Assembly (NCBI GenBank): GCA_965249765.1
Contig: CBDFMR010000005.1
Coordinates: forward strand, 868,001 to 932,000
Length of the DNA stretch: 64,000 bases
Reading direction: 5' to 3'
Source: CBDFMR01 sp965249765
Lineage (GTDB): Bacteria > Bacteroidota > Bacteroidia > Chitinophagales > Saprospiraceae
Part shown: positions 1 through 8,469 of the stretch, piece after piece
Position numbering within the stretch: the stretch's first letter is position 1
Layout: each line of letters starts with the position of its first letter
Notes under the pieces: generated by a model
What the model was told of the DNA's origin: nothing
The model's database searches: none
Seen by the model: the letters and a program-made list of their open reading frames with translations, nothing else
Position numbers and translations under genes: made by a program

Positions 1-7
1 GAAGGTC

Positions 8-706
8 ATGAACATTATTCTACAATCGCTGAAGGATTTTATTGGCCTCATTTATCCGAAATTGTGCATCTGCTGTCGCAAGGAGAATCCTGCCAAGGAT
101 CAAGTTTTTTGCGTAGAGTGTTTTGCATCGATGCCATTCACTGATCATTTTGATGACATGCCCAATGACTTTACTCGTCACACGGAAGGAAGGATAATGT
201 TGGAATCTGGAGGAGCCTTACTCCATTTGTACAAGGGGAGCAATGTGCAGAAGATGTTGCACATGATGAAATATAACAACAGACCGATTATAGGTAGGAA
301 GCTAGGTGAGTTGCTCGGATTTAAAATCATGAAGAGCAACCATTTTGACATTCCTGATATGATCATCCCTGTCCCACTCCATAAAAAGAAGAAGAAGATA
401 AGAGGGTATAACCAGAGTACCCTCATTGCCGAGGGAATCTCAACGGTTATAGGTGTCGAGGTGAGAGAAGATATTCTGCTTAAGACTAAAGACACGATTT
501 CGCAGACTACAAAGGGACGGATGGAAAGATTGACAAGTTTAGAAGGTACTCTGTCTACAAACACCTCTATTGACATAGAAGGCAAGCACGTCATGCTCGT
601 AGATGATATCATGACTACGGGCGCTACACTGGAGGCTTGCACTCACGAACTACTACAAATTTCTAACCTGAGGGTGTCAATGGTGACTGTTGCACTGGCA
701 CGCTAA
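8..706 (+). CDS. ComF family phosphoribosyltransferase-like protein
   Basis: This 232-residue protein belongs to the ComF/GntX group, which is linked to DNA uptake or handling in competent bacteria; the actual substrate is not established. Two cysteine pairs near the N terminus (Cys20/Cys23 and Cys35/Cys38) look like a small zinc ribbon. Near the C terminus, the segment VMLVDDIMTTGATLEAC (about residues 195-211) is a classic PRPP-binding motif of type I phosphoribosyltransferases. The length matches the family. The ATG at position 8 precedes the hydrophobic N-terminal segment expected for ComF, so the gene appears complete. The DinB-like gene follows 19 bases downstream in the same direction. 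Confidence 0.88.
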   Translation: MNIILQSLKDFIGLIYPKLCICCRKENPAKDQVFCVECFASMPFTDHFDDMPNDFTRHTEGRIMLESGGALLHLYKGSNVQKMLHMMKYNNRPIIGRKLGELLGFKIMKSNHFDIPDMIIPVPLHKKKKKIRGYNQSTLIAEGISTVIGVEVREDILLKTKDTISQTTKGRMERLTSLEGTLSTNTSIDIEGKHVMLVDDIMTTGATLEACTHELLQISNLRVSMVTVALAR

Positions 707-725
707 CTAATATAAATAAGAATAT

Positions 726-1228
726 ATGCCATCTTCACATGACATACTTGATGCCATTAAAGCAGAAGTTAAGAGACGTATAATTGACGAATACATTCCT
801 AGGATCGAAAAGTGCTTGCATATCCTATCGAACGATGAAATCTGGCGTCGACCCAATAAATCATCAAATAGTGTTGGAAATCTAATATTGCATCTGTGTG
901 GCAATGTTCACCAATGGCTGGGTAATGGAATCGGCGATCTGGAGGATGAAAGGAGGCGAGATGCTGAGTTTGATGAGCAGGTATCATTGGAAAAAGAGGA
1001 ACTTATGGAGCATCTTGCCAGTGCTCGACGTTATGCCTTTCTATTATTGGAGACATCCAAGAAGAAGACATTTTAAATGTAAAAAAGGTACAGGGTTTTG
1101 ATGAAAGTGTCTTGAGTATCCTTATCCATGTAATCGAGCATTTCTCATATCATACTGGACAAATTGCCTTTTATACTAAGTTACTCAAGGATAGAGACTT
1201 AGGATTTTATGAAGGACTTGATCTTTAG
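726..1228 (+). pseudogene. DinB-like protein, frameshifted
   Basis: The first frame (726-1076) encodes 116 residues of a DinB/DUF1572-like four-helix protein, with the motif NLILHLCGNVHQWL typical of its metal-binding helix. It then terminates early. Coding continues in the next frame from about 1040-1052 to a TAG at 1226-1228, including HVIEHFSYHTGQIAFYTKLL, which is the expected C-terminal helix of the same family with its His residues. The two halves together give about 167 residues, the normal family length. A one-base indel or a sequencing error between about 1035 and 1055 would explain this. DinB proteins are bacillithiol- or metal-dependent transferase-like; the substrate is unknown here. 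An intact paralog lies at 52471-52983. Confidence 0.8.
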
Positions 1229-1236
1229 GGATATGA

Positions 1237-1941
1237 TCATTTGACCAAAGTACCAATAGATTCTCCCTCAGTTATTCTCTGAAGATTGCCACTTTCATTG
1301 ATGTCAAAAACGACGATAGGAAGATCATTTTCTTGACACATTGTGAATGCAGTCATGTCCATGATGTTCAGATTTAGGCTGATAATTTCACTAAAGCTTA
1401 GCTCATCGTACTTCGTTGCATTAGGATCTTTCTCAGGGTCAGCAGTATATACGCCATCTACTCGAGTGCCCTTAAGAATAACGTCAGCATTTATTTCGTT
1501 GGCTCTGAGTGCTGCAGCCGAATCCGTTGTAAAATAGGGGCTCCCTGTTCCACCTGCAAATATCACCACTCTTCCTTTTTCCAAATGTCGTATGGCTCGG
1601 CGCCTTATATATGGTTCGGCAATCTGTTTCATTTCTATTGCAGAAACCAAACGAGTGTACACACCCTGGCTTTCCATGGCTCCTTGCAGAGCCATCCCAT
1701 TGATGCAAGTCGCGAGCATCCCCATATAATCTCCTGTTGTTCTTTCGATTCCGCATTCTGTCGCTTGAAGACCCCTGAATATATTTCCACCACCTATCAC
1801 GACCGCAACCTCGATCCCTTTCTGAACGATAGACTTGATTTCGGACGCATAATGAGAAAGCTTTGATGATTCGATACCGAATGATTGGTCTCCCATCAAT
1901 GTCTCACCGCTTAGTTTAAGTAATACTCTTTTGTACTCCAT
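1237..1941 (-). CDS. pyrH: UMP kinase
   Basis: The 234-residue protein is a bacterial UMP kinase of the amino acid kinase fold, phosphorylating UMP to UDP with ATP in pyrimidine nucleotide synthesis. The N-terminal KLSGETLMG phosphate-binding segment and the GGGNIFRG loop near residue 50 are diagnostic. The FAGGTGSPYFTTDSAAALRA segment and the later KGTRVDGVYTADP segment are also typical of PyrH. Full length, starting at MEYKRVLLKLSG. It lies downstream of tsf in the common bacterial order rpsB-tsf-pyrH, but a hairpin terminator sits between tsf and pyrH. The gene converges with the broken DinB gene only 8 bases away. Confidence 0.97.
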   Translation of the reverse strand: MEYKRVLLKLSGETLMGDQSFGIESSKLSHYASEIKSIVQKGIEVAVVIGGGNIFRGLQATECGIERTTGDYMGMLATCINGMALQGAMESQGVYTRLVSAIEMKQIAEPYIRRRAIRHLEKGRVVIFAGGTGSPYFTTDSAAALRANEINADVILKGTRVDGVYTADPEKDPNATKYDELSFSEIISLNLNIMDMTAFTMCQENDLPIVVFDINESGNLQRITEGESIGTLVK

Positions 1942-1960
1942 TTCGTTTTTCTATTAGGCA

Positions 1961-1999
1961 TAAAAAAAGAGCGACTAAAAAAGCCGCTCTATTTTTTTT
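1961..1999 (-). terminator. Intrinsic terminator between tsf and pyrH
   Basis: On the minus strand, just after the tsf stop, the arms AGAGCG and CGCTCT (plus-strand 1968-1973 and 1985-1990) can pair and are flanked by a run of T residues on each side, so the structure could work in both directions. It would end or attenuate transcription of the ribosomal protein-tsf operon before pyrH. Confidence 0.7.
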
Positions 2000-2837
2000 A
2001 ACCAAGTTTTATATGCTTAAAGCCCGTGACCGTGAGATCCGGATCTTTGCTTTTTAAGTAGGACTGCACATTCTGACTACTGTCTTTTACAAATGACTGA
2101 TTGAGCAGGGTGTTCTCCTTGAAGAACTTATTTAGTTTTCCCATGGCTATTTTTTCAAGCATAGCTTCTGGTTTACCTAATTTTCTCGCAACTTCCATGC
2201 CTATTTCTATCTCCTTGTCTATCACTGTTTGATCTACACCGTCTTTATCAACGGCTACAGGATTCATGGCAGCTACTTGCATTGCTACATCTCGGCCAGC
2301 ATTGAAAATATCTTCGCTTGCTTTATTAAGACCTATAAGCACACCAGCACGGTTGCCCATGTGTATATATGGACTTACCATTTCTGCCTCAAGTTTCTCA
2401 TAAGCAGCTAACTCTAGTTTTTCACCGATCACACCTGTCTGCTCAATTATTTTTTCACCTATTGTTATGTTTCCTATGCTTTGTGATAGTAATCCATCTT
2501 TGTCGGCTGGAAAGTTAGAAAGAGCAATTCCCGTTATTTCTTTGGTAAGGTTGATAAAGTCCTCATTTTTTGCAACAAAATCTGTCTCACAACTCAATCT
2601 TACAATTACGCCTTTGGTTTTATCGTCACTTACTTGAGCAATTACAACACCTTCCTTAGCTTCTCTATCGGCTCTTTTGTCAGTAAGCTTTTGTCCCTTT
2701 TTTCTTAAGATTTCAATTGCCTTGTCAATGTCACCTGCAGATTCTGTAAGTGCATTTTTACAATCCATCATCCCTGCTCCTGTGGCGTCTCTTAGACCTT
2801 TTACATCGGTAGCAGATATTTTAACTTCACTCATCAT
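1998..2837 (-). CDS. tsf: Elongation factor Ts
   Basis: The 279-residue protein is the guanine nucleotide exchange factor for EF-Tu in the cytoplasm. The N-terminal UBA-like domain (ISATDVKGLRDATGAGMMDC) and the TDFVAKNEDF motif near residue 85 that contacts EF-Tu are both present. The length fits the family. Two Met codons open the reading frame (MMSEVK); the second gives the more usual N terminus. It lies 42 bases downstream of rpsB on the same strand and is probably co-transcribed with it. A hairpin terminator follows. Confidence 0.97.
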   Translation of the reverse strand: MMSEVKISATDVKGLRDATGAGMMDCKNALTESAGDIDKAIEILRKKGQKLTDKRADREAKEGVVIAQVSDDKTKGVIVRLSCETDFVAKNEDFINLTKEITGIALSNFPADKDGLLSQSIGNITIGEKIIEQTGVIGEKLELAAYEKLEAEMVSPYIHMGNRAGVLIGLNKASEDIFNAGRDVAMQVAAMNPVAVDKDGVDQTVIDKEIEIGMEVARKLGKPEAMLEKIAMGKLNKFFKENTLLNQSFVKDSSQNVQSYLKSKDPDLTVTGFKHIKLG

Positions 2838-2879
2838 TATTTATGAATACTTTTTAAATGTTTCTAAATCAAAAATTCT

Positions 2880-3614
2880 TTAAGCTTTTGCGTCGGCTTC
2901 AGTTTTGACTTCTACTTCTTTACCTTGCTTTCTTTCATCCAGTCCTTCCTTTATCGCTTCTGTGATATACTGAGTTATCGCTGCGATAGATTTAGAAGAA
3001 TCGTCATTGGATGGTATAGGGTAATCTACTTGATTAGGATCAGAGTTTGTGTCAACCATGGCAAATGTTCTTATTCCCAGTTTTGACGATTCGGCGATAG
3101 CGATGTGTTCGTGACTTATGTCAACGATGAACATGGCTGCAGGAAGTCTATTTAGATTTGAAATTCCGCCTAATACTCTGTCCAGCTTAATTCTTTCTCT
3201 ATCCAGGGTAAGCTTTTCTTTTTTTGTCATGCTTGTGGAATTACCATCAGCAAGCATTTTTTCGATGGTCTTCATCTTTTTTACAGATCTTCTGATTGTA
3301 GAAAAGTTAGTCATCATCCCCCCTAGCCATCTATCGGTGACATAAGGCATATTTACACTTCTAGCTGCATGGGATACAATGTCCCGAGCTTGCTTTTTTG
3401 TTGCCACAAACATAATCTTACGTCCAGATTTCGCCACTTGCTTGAGAGCTGCTGCAGCTCTATCCAGACATTCGGAAGTACGATTGAGGTCGATGATGTG
3501 TACACCTCTTCTTTCCATGAAGATATAAGGTGACATTTTAGGGTTCCACTTGGTACGCATGTGTCCAAAGTGTACACCAGCGTCTAATAATTCTTTATGT
3601 GAAGGTTTGTTCAT
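2880..3614 (-). CDS. rpsB: 30S ribosomal protein S2
   Basis: The 244-residue protein is ribosomal protein uS2, which binds the small subunit with bS1. Diagnostic segments are KELLDAGVHFGHMRTKWNPKM at the N terminus (partly shown), the VNMPYVTDRWLGGMMTN segment and VDTNSDPNQVDYPIPSNDD. A charged Lys/Glu-rich C-terminal tail (about residues 220-244) is common in Bacteroidota. The gene is the third member of the rplM-rpsI-rpsB-tsf run, with 31 bases between it and rpsI. Confidence 0.97.
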   Translation of the reverse strand: MNKPSHKELLDAGVHFGHMRTKWNPKMSPYIFMERRGVHIIDLNRTSECLDRAAAALKQVAKSGRKIMFVATKKQARDIVSHAARSVNMPYVTDRWLGGMMTNFSTIRRSVKKMKTIEKMLADGNSTSMTKKEKLTLDRERIKLDRVLGGISNLNRLPAAMFIVDISHEHIAIAESSKLGIRTFAMVDTNSDPNQVDYPIPSNDDSSKSIAAITQYITEAIKEGLDERKQGKEVEVKTEADAKA

Positions 3615-3645
3615 TTCAATTCAATTTTAAATAGAGCAATAAAAA

Positions 3646-4032
3646 TTAACGCTTGGAGAACTGGAAGCCTTTCCTTGCCTTAGGCTGTCCATACTTTTTA
3701 CGTTCTACAACTCTCGCATCTCTCATTAGGAATTTTCTATCCTTTAGAGGCTTTCTGAAATCTTCATTGACCTGTACCAGTGCTCTGGAAATGCCCATCC
3801 TTATTGCTTCAGATTGTCCTTTGAAACCACCGCCACTTACGTTGACATTGAGGTCAAATTCTTTTTCTACGTCCACTTCTTTTAGTGGATCAAGAACATT
3901 GTTCTGAATATGTAATTGAGGAAAATATTCTTGAAGGGTTTTACCATTGATAGAAACTTCACCTTTCCCCTTTTTTAGATATATCCGGGCTACGGAAGCC
4001 TTTCTTCGTCCAACAGTGTTGATAAACTCCAT
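3646..4032 (-). CDS. rpsI: 30S ribosomal protein S9
   Basis: The 128-residue protein is uS9, whose basic C-terminal tail reaches the P site of the small subunit. The N-terminal TVGRRKASVARIYLKKGKG and the ISGGGFKGQ-like segment (VSGGGFKGQSEAIRMGISRA) are typical. The terminal KKYGQPKARKGFQFSKR ends in the conserved SKR tail. It starts 3 bases after the rplM stop, the universally conserved rplM-rpsI pair. Confidence 0.97.
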   Translation of the reverse strand: MEFINTVGRRKASVARIYLKKGKGEVSINGKTLQEYFPQLHIQNNVLDPLKEVDVEKEFDLNVNVSGGGFKGQSEAIRMGISRALVQVNEDFRKPLKDRKFLMRDARVVERKKYGQPKARKGFQFSKR

Positions 4033-4035
4033 AAA

Positions 4036-4479
4036 TTAAAATTTAAATTCTTGTGGCTTCTGAGCTCCATGAGGGTGCTCGTCTCCAGTATAAATAAATA
4101 ATTTTTTGATCATTTGGCGTCCTAGTTTATTTTTAGGCAGCATTCCTCTCACGGCCATGCGAATAACTTCCTCAGGCCTCTTAGTAAAGTACTCGTCGGC
4201 TGTTCTCGATTTTTGACCTCCAGGATAGCCTGAGTAAGACAGATAGGTCTTAGCCATTCTCTTATTTCCAGTAAATCTGAGCTTGTCGGCGTTGAGCACG
4301 ATGACATAATCACCTGTATCTACATGGGGTGTAAATGAAGGCTTGTGCTTTCCTCTCAGCACCGCGGCGATTGATGAAGCAATCCTGCCTACCACCTTGC
4401 CATCACCATTGACGACAAACCAATCATGGTTAACTTCTTCTTTTTTTGCTGCCTTTGTTTTATAACTTAAAGTATCCAC
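4036..4479 (-). CDS. rplM: 50S ribosomal protein L13
   Basis: The 147-residue protein is uL13, an early-assembly large-subunit protein. Typical segments are WFVVNGDGKVVGRIASSIA, the HVDTGDYVIVLNADKLRFTG region, and MLPKNKLGRQMIKKLFIYTG near the C terminus. It is the first gene of the operon rplM-rpsI-rpsB-tsf. A TACATTTG -7 element lies on the minus strand about 50 bases upstream of the start. Confidence 0.97.
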   Translation of the reverse strand: MDTLSYKTKAAKKEEVNHDWFVVNGDGKVVGRIASSIAAVLRGKHKPSFTPHVDTGDYVIVLNADKLRFTGNKRMAKTYLSYSGYPGGQKSRTADEYFTKRPEEVIRMAVRGMLPKNKLGRQMIKKLFIYTGDEHPHGAQKPQEFKF

Positions 4480-4527
4480 AATTTCTTTATTTTCTTAGTC
4501 AAATAATGACCCTGTTCAAAGGGAGCG

Positions 4528-4535
4528 CAAATGTA
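4528..4535 (-). promoter_or_regulatory. Promoter -7 element for the rplM operon
   Basis: On the minus strand the sequence TACATTTG matches the Bacteroidota -7 consensus TAnnTTTG. It lies about 50 bases upstream of the rplM start, leaving a leader of roughly 40 bases. T-rich sequence lies further upstream, where a -33 element would sit. Confidence 0.6.
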
Positions 4536-4822
4536 TATTTCTTTTGTTTGTATTCCAAGCAAAAAAGAGACAATTTTTGATTGGTTTCAGTCGTAACTAC
4601 TTGAAAAACAGTGGAATTTTCGCACAATCAGAAAGTAGCCGAGGAATTTAGTATACCATTTGTAAAGTCAGCCCTAGAATTCAATGACTGCCATTGTAGG
4701 CAAGAAACCTTGACATTGGCAACCTGAGTACTGGATTATACGTTTTTTCCATCTCTGCGTTATTGAACCTCGCCAATATCTAATATTAGTCGTAAAATTA
4801 AATTTCGATAGATGCAGTGTTT

Positions 4823-4895
4823 AAATCACAAATAAGAAAATTCGTATTTGCGATTTGGGGCCTAATCGCAAATATAAATATCTATATTTGCACTT
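4823..4895 (+). promoter_or_regulatory. Four-box palindromic operator array upstream of the Fic gene
   Basis: Four copies of a motif close to AATCGCAAATA lie in alternating orientation: 4823-4834 (one mismatch), 4845-4856 (inverted), 4864-4874, and 4885-4895 (inverted, two mismatches). Boxes two and three form a perfect 11-base inverted repeat. Box centres are 19-22 bases apart, close to two helical turns. The last box overlaps the candidate promoter and the start codon of the Fic gene. This is the layout of a cooperative repressor operator. The Fic protein itself ends in a winged-helix-like domain and is a possible ligand, which is inference. Confidence 0.6.
4883..4890 (+). promoter_or_regulatory. 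Promoter -7 element of the Fic gene
   Basis: TATATTTG matches TAnnTTTG exactly and ends 5 bases before the Fic ATG at 4896. Transcription would begin at or next to the start codon, giving a leaderless or nearly leaderless message. The element lies inside the box array. Confidence 0.55.
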
Positions 4896-6047
4896 ATGAA
4901 GACTATCAAGATTGGCGATTTTAAGTCTGGAAATTTGGTACAACAGAATGATTATAAAAGTTTTAGTCCTAGTAAGATTTGTCAATCCTGGGTTGTGTCA
5001 GATCCAAAAACAAATAAACTTCTCTCAGAGGCAAATAGAAGTATTGGATCATTGGATGCCTTTTCATTTCTCGTGCCAGATATAGATTATTTCATTAGGA
5101 TGCATATAACTAAAGAGGCCACAACATCGAGTAGGATAGAAGGGACACAGACCAGCATGGAAGAAGCACTATTCAAGGAAGAGGATTTAGAACCAGAAAA
5201 ACGAAATGATTGGCTGGAAGTAAATAACTATGTGAAGGCAATCAATTTTGCCATAGCCAAATTAGATGAGTTACCACTTTCGAGCAGACTGATTAAGGAG
5301 ACGCATGGACAATTACTGGAGAGTGCCCGGGGAAAATATAAATTGCCAGGACAATTCAGAACAAGTCAGAATTGGATTGGTCCGTCCTTGAAGAATGCGG
5401 ACTTTGTCCCTCCTAATCATGAGCAAATAGGAGAGTTCATGTCGGATCTGGAAAAATTTATCAATGCTGAACACATTGGATTAGAAATCTCGGTACCTCA
5501 TTTAATAAAGGTTGCCATCGTTCACTACCAGTTTGAGACCATACACCCATTCTTAGACGGCAATGGAAGAATAGGAAGATTATTGATTACCCTATACTTA
5601 ATTGACAAGAAACTACTTTCTAAGACAACTTTATATCTATCAGATTTTTTTGAACAAAATAGAAGAGATTATTATGAAAAGCTAACTTCTGTGCAAAAAT
5701 TCAATGACCTAAAAAGCTGGATAGATTTTTTTCTTATCGGTATCATCGAGACTGTAGAAAAAAGTATTGATACTTTTAGAAAAATAATTCAATTAAGAGA
5801 GAAAGTTGAGTTCAAGGTATTACCCAAACTAGGCAGAAGATTAAATAAGTCAAAAGCATTGATTAATTACATGTATTCACACCCAGTTCTTGACGGAATG
5901 CAGATAACACGATTTTTAGGGCAGCACCCTTCTTCAACGAATAGACTGTTGAAGGATTTAGAAAATGAAGGAGTACTTAGAGAACTTACAGGTTATAAAA
6001 GAAACAGGATATACGCTTTTACTGACTATATCGATTTATTTAAATAG
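4896..6047 (+). CDS. Fic family protein with C-terminal winged helix
   Basis: The 383-residue protein is a Fic-domain enzyme, a family that usually transfers AMP from ATP to hydroxyl groups of target proteins. The catalytic motif HPFLDGNGRIGR is complete at residues 217-228. The N-terminal region holds the inhibitory motif SSRIEG (Ser78 to Glu82-Gly83), as in class II Fic proteins, which keeps the enzyme off until the motif is displaced. After the Fic core, residues about 310-383 look like a winged helix (MQITRFLGQHPSSTNRLL then a wing). The overall layout resembles Shewanella SoFic. The gene stands alone, with a putative operator array at its start, so autoregulation is plausible. The target is unknown. 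Confidence 0.9.
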   Translation: MKTIKIGDFKSGNLVQQNDYKSFSPSKICQSWVVSDPKTNKLLSEANRSIGSLDAFSFLVPDIDYFIRMHITKEATTSSRIEGTQTSMEEALFKEEDLEPEKRNDWLEVNNYVKAINFAIAKLDELPLSSRLIKETHGQLLESARGKYKLPGQFRTSQNWIGPSLKNADFVPPNHEQIGEFMSDLEKFINAEHIGLEISVPHLIKVAIVHYQFETIHPFLDGNGRIGRLLITLYLIDKKLLSKTTLYLSDFFEQNRRDYYEKLTSVQKFNDLKSWIDFFLIGIIETVEKSIDTFRKIIQLREKVEFKVLPKLGRRLNKSKALINYMYSHPVLDGMQITRFLGQHPSSTNRLLKDLENEGVLRELTGYKRNRIYAFTDYIDLFK

Positions 6048-6112
6048 CCGCAACTACCCTAATGAGGTGTAGAATTTGAAATGTATTCTAATAAAAAATA
6101 TTGATTCAAAAC

Positions 6113-7246
6113 TTAATTACACAAACTGCTTATATGGTCAAAAGCCTTTTTGTACCCATATTTAGCGGCCTTTCTCATGTCCTCACAAGCGAGGGCATCT
6201 TCATCCATTTGGACATGTACGTTGGCCCGATTGTAATACGCTTGGGCTAGCTTTTCATTAATCTTTATTGCTGCATTGAAATCCGCCAAGGCGCCCTTCG
6301 TGTTTTCCAGCTTTAATTTTGCAATTCCTCTATTCACAAAATTGTCGGCATTCTCCGGTTCCAGTTTGATGACTGCTGTATAATCATCCACGGCTTCTTC
6401 ATGTAGGCCTAGTTGAAAAGAGCAGAGGGCTTTATTCTTTACAGCCCCTTCTTTACCAGGGTTGAGCTCTATGCAAGATCTGAAATCATCATTTGCACCT
6501 GCATAGTCTTCTTGGACCAGCTTGCAATATCCCCTATAGTAAAAGGCCTCATCGTTTTCAGGATCACTACGTAGGGTACGTGAAAAATCGGAAATAGCGT
6601 TGTCGTATTGCTCATTTTTGAGATAGGCCTTACCTCTATTAAAGTATGATTTTATTCTCCCTGGCTTGAGATTGATGCATTGTGAATAATCTGCCACGGC
6701 ACCCGCATAATTTTTAAGCCTGTTTCTACATATCGCTCTGTTGTAAAAGGCGTTGAAACTCTCAGGGTCTTTTTTGATAGCTACGGTATAGTCCTTGAGG
6801 GCACCTTCACAATTTTTTAATTTCATGGCAGCGGTTCCACGATTGAGATAGGCCTTAGCCAGACTGGGGTCCTTTCTTATAGCTTTAGTAAAACTCTTTA
6901 TGGACTTTTCATACTCTTTTAGCTGTAGCTCCGTATAACCCCTGTACAAGTACGACTTGGCGTGAGATGGGTCGAGTGAAGCAGACTTGGCAAAGTCTTT
7001 TCGTGCCTTATCATAGTCTCGCTTATTGAGATGTACATTGCCGCGATTATAGTATGCCTTTCTATATTCTGGATTGAGGGCGATGGCTTTGGTATAGAAT
7101 TTTAACGCATTGTCAAATTCTTTGGCCTTAAAAGCCTCTACTGCTTCGTTAAAGAATAATTTGGATTGGCGGTCACCATCGTCCTGGGCTGTGATAGATG
7201 TGAGACCCAATAATAACACCAATGAAAGGCTAAGAAAAAATCGCAT
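6113..7246 (-). CDS. Secreted TPR repeat protein
   Basis: The 377-residue protein has a signal peptide (hydrophobic LSLVLLLGLTSITAQ) followed by about ten tandem tetratricopeptide repeats from residue 27 to the end, each with the pattern A-x-YxNRGxxxxxxxxYxxAxxDFxxAIxxxP. Such all-TPR periplasmic proteins are scaffolds; no enzymatic domain is visible. It converges with the Fic gene. Upstream, on the minus strand, a near-consensus TATCTTTA could serve as the -7 element. Partner unknown. Confidence 0.85.
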   Translation of the reverse strand: MRFFLSLSLVLLLGLTSITAQDDGDRQSKLFFNEAVEAFKAKEFDNALKFYTKAIALNPEYRKAYYNRGNVHLNKRDYDKARKDFAKSASLDPSHAKSYLYRGYTELQLKEYEKSIKSFTKAIRKDPSLAKAYLNRGTAAMKLKNCEGALKDYTVAIKKDPESFNAFYNRAICRNRLKNYAGAVADYSQCINLKPGRIKSYFNRGKAYLKNEQYDNAISDFSRTLRSDPENDEAFYYRGYCKLVQEDYAGANDDFRSCIELNPGKEGAVKNKALCSFQLGLHEEAVDDYTAVIKLEPENADNFVNRGIAKLKLENTKGALADFNAAIKINEKLAQAYYNRANVHVQMDEDALACEDMRKAAKYGYKKAFDHISSLCN

Positions 7247-7416
7247 CGTAAATTGGATTTAGTGAAGTAAAGATACTTTATCGATATACTTTCATTGGGT
7301 TAGTGATGATCTTTAAACGCTAGAGATTGTTTGTAAATTATATTATGCTCATTATGAATATGTTAATGACTTTTTTTACGAATCTTTGATCTGTACCTTA
7401 ATAGTGGTGGGGAACT

Positions 7417-7424
7417 TATATTTA
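7417..7424 (+). promoter_or_regulatory. Near-consensus -7 element upstream of fni
   Basis: TATATTTA differs by one base from TAnnTTTG and ends 10 bases before the fni start codon, the spacing seen at other promoters in this window. Weak support by itself. Confidence 0.35.
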
Positions 7425-7434
7425 CGGGAATAAA

Positions 7435-8442
7435 ATGGAGGACAGAAAATCAAATCTAAATACTGAAAGCAGAAAAAAAGATCATATAGATCTTGCTTTC
7501 GATTCTGTGGTACATCAACAGCAAGTAGATGATCGATTCTTATATGAACCCATGTTGTCTGCCCACCCACAGGATTTGACACCATTAAATTTTTTAGGAA
7601 AAACCATGTTAGCTCCCATCTGGGTAAGCAGTATGACAGGGGGAACTGAGAAAGCGGGGATTATTAATAAGAACTTAGCTCGAGCTTGTGGCGAATTTGG
7701 TTTGGGGCTGGGGCTGGGTTCTTGTAGGAGCCTATTGCATGATGACAACCATCTAGAAGACTTCAATGTAAGAGAGTACATGGGAGATCAGCCGCTTTAT
7801 GCCAATCTAGGTATTGCTCAGGTGGAAAATCTGATTAGCGATGGAAAAACCAATTTGATAAAAGAGCTATTGATCAAACTGCAGGCAGACGGACTCATCA
7901 TCCATGTCAATCCATTGCAAGAATGGTTTCAACCCGAGGGCGACTTTATTTCACACGTGCCTATTGATACAATTAAGCATGTCCTCGACGCTGATCTAAA
8001 ACTCATAGTAAAGGAGGTAGGCCAAGGAATGGGAAAGGAAAGTTTAAGGGCATTGATGAAGCTGCCTTTAGAGGCTATAGAATTTGCAGCAATGGGAGGT
8101 ACGAATTTTTCTAAATTAGAATTGCTTAGATCACATCAGGAAGAGTCATTTCTGTCGATTGCAAATGTGGGCCATACCGCAGAACAGATGACGAGCTTTG
8201 TCAATGATATATTAGTGGAAGAAAGTGTATCATGCAATCAATTTATTGTGTCTGGTGGAATAAGGGGATTTCTCGATGGCTATTATTTAATCAACAAAGT
8301 GAATTCATCAGCAATTTATGGACAGGCTAGTTCATTTCTTAAATATGCAATGAATGATTATTCTACACTTAGAAATCACGTAGAGGATCAAATTAAAGGC
8401 TTGCAGATTTGTAATTCTTATTTAAGATTGAAAGAGCAGTGA
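7435..8442 (+). CDS. fni: Type 2 isopentenyl-diphosphate delta-isomerase
   Basis: The 335-residue protein is an FMN- and NADPH-dependent IPP isomerase, interconverting IPP and DMAPP in the cytoplasm. Typical segments are RKKDHIDLAF at the N terminus, the SSMTGGTEKAG flavin-binding stretch, and LIIHVNPLQEWFQPEG around residues 150-165. The VKEVGQGMGKES segment contacts the flavin. Length is normal. It starts a three-gene mevalonate-pathway run with mvaA (27 bases downstream) and a GHMP kinase. Confidence 0.94.
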   Translation: MEDRKSNLNTESRKKDHIDLAFDSVVHQQQVDDRFLYEPMLSAHPQDLTPLNFLGKTMLAPIWVSSMTGGTEKAGIINKNLARACGEFGLGLGLGSCRSLLHDDNHLEDFNVREYMGDQPLYANLGIAQVENLISDGKTNLIKELLIKLQADGLIIHVNPLQEWFQPEGDFISHVPIDTIKHVLDADLKLIVKEVGQGMGKESLRALMKLPLEAIEFAAMGGTNFSKLELLRSHQEESFLSIANVGHTAEQMTSFVNDILVEESVSCNQFIVSGGIRGFLDGYYLINKVNSSAIYGQASSFLKYAMNDYSTLRNHVEDQIKGLQICNSYLRLKEQ

Positions 8443-8469
8443 TTCTATAATGGATTTGATTCTTAATAC

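Larger units (their letters stand above)
4480..4895. other. Divergent intergenic region between rplM and the Fic gene
   Basis: This 416-base stretch holds no convincing open reading frame. Its left part carries the rplM promoter. Its right end (4823-4895) carries the box array and promoter of the Fic gene, described separately. I see nothing recognisable between about 4565 and 4820. Confidence 0.6.

Noticed and set aside
178..642. Long antisense frame inside the ComF gene
   Set aside because: It is the shadow of a well-supported gene; no family resemblance.
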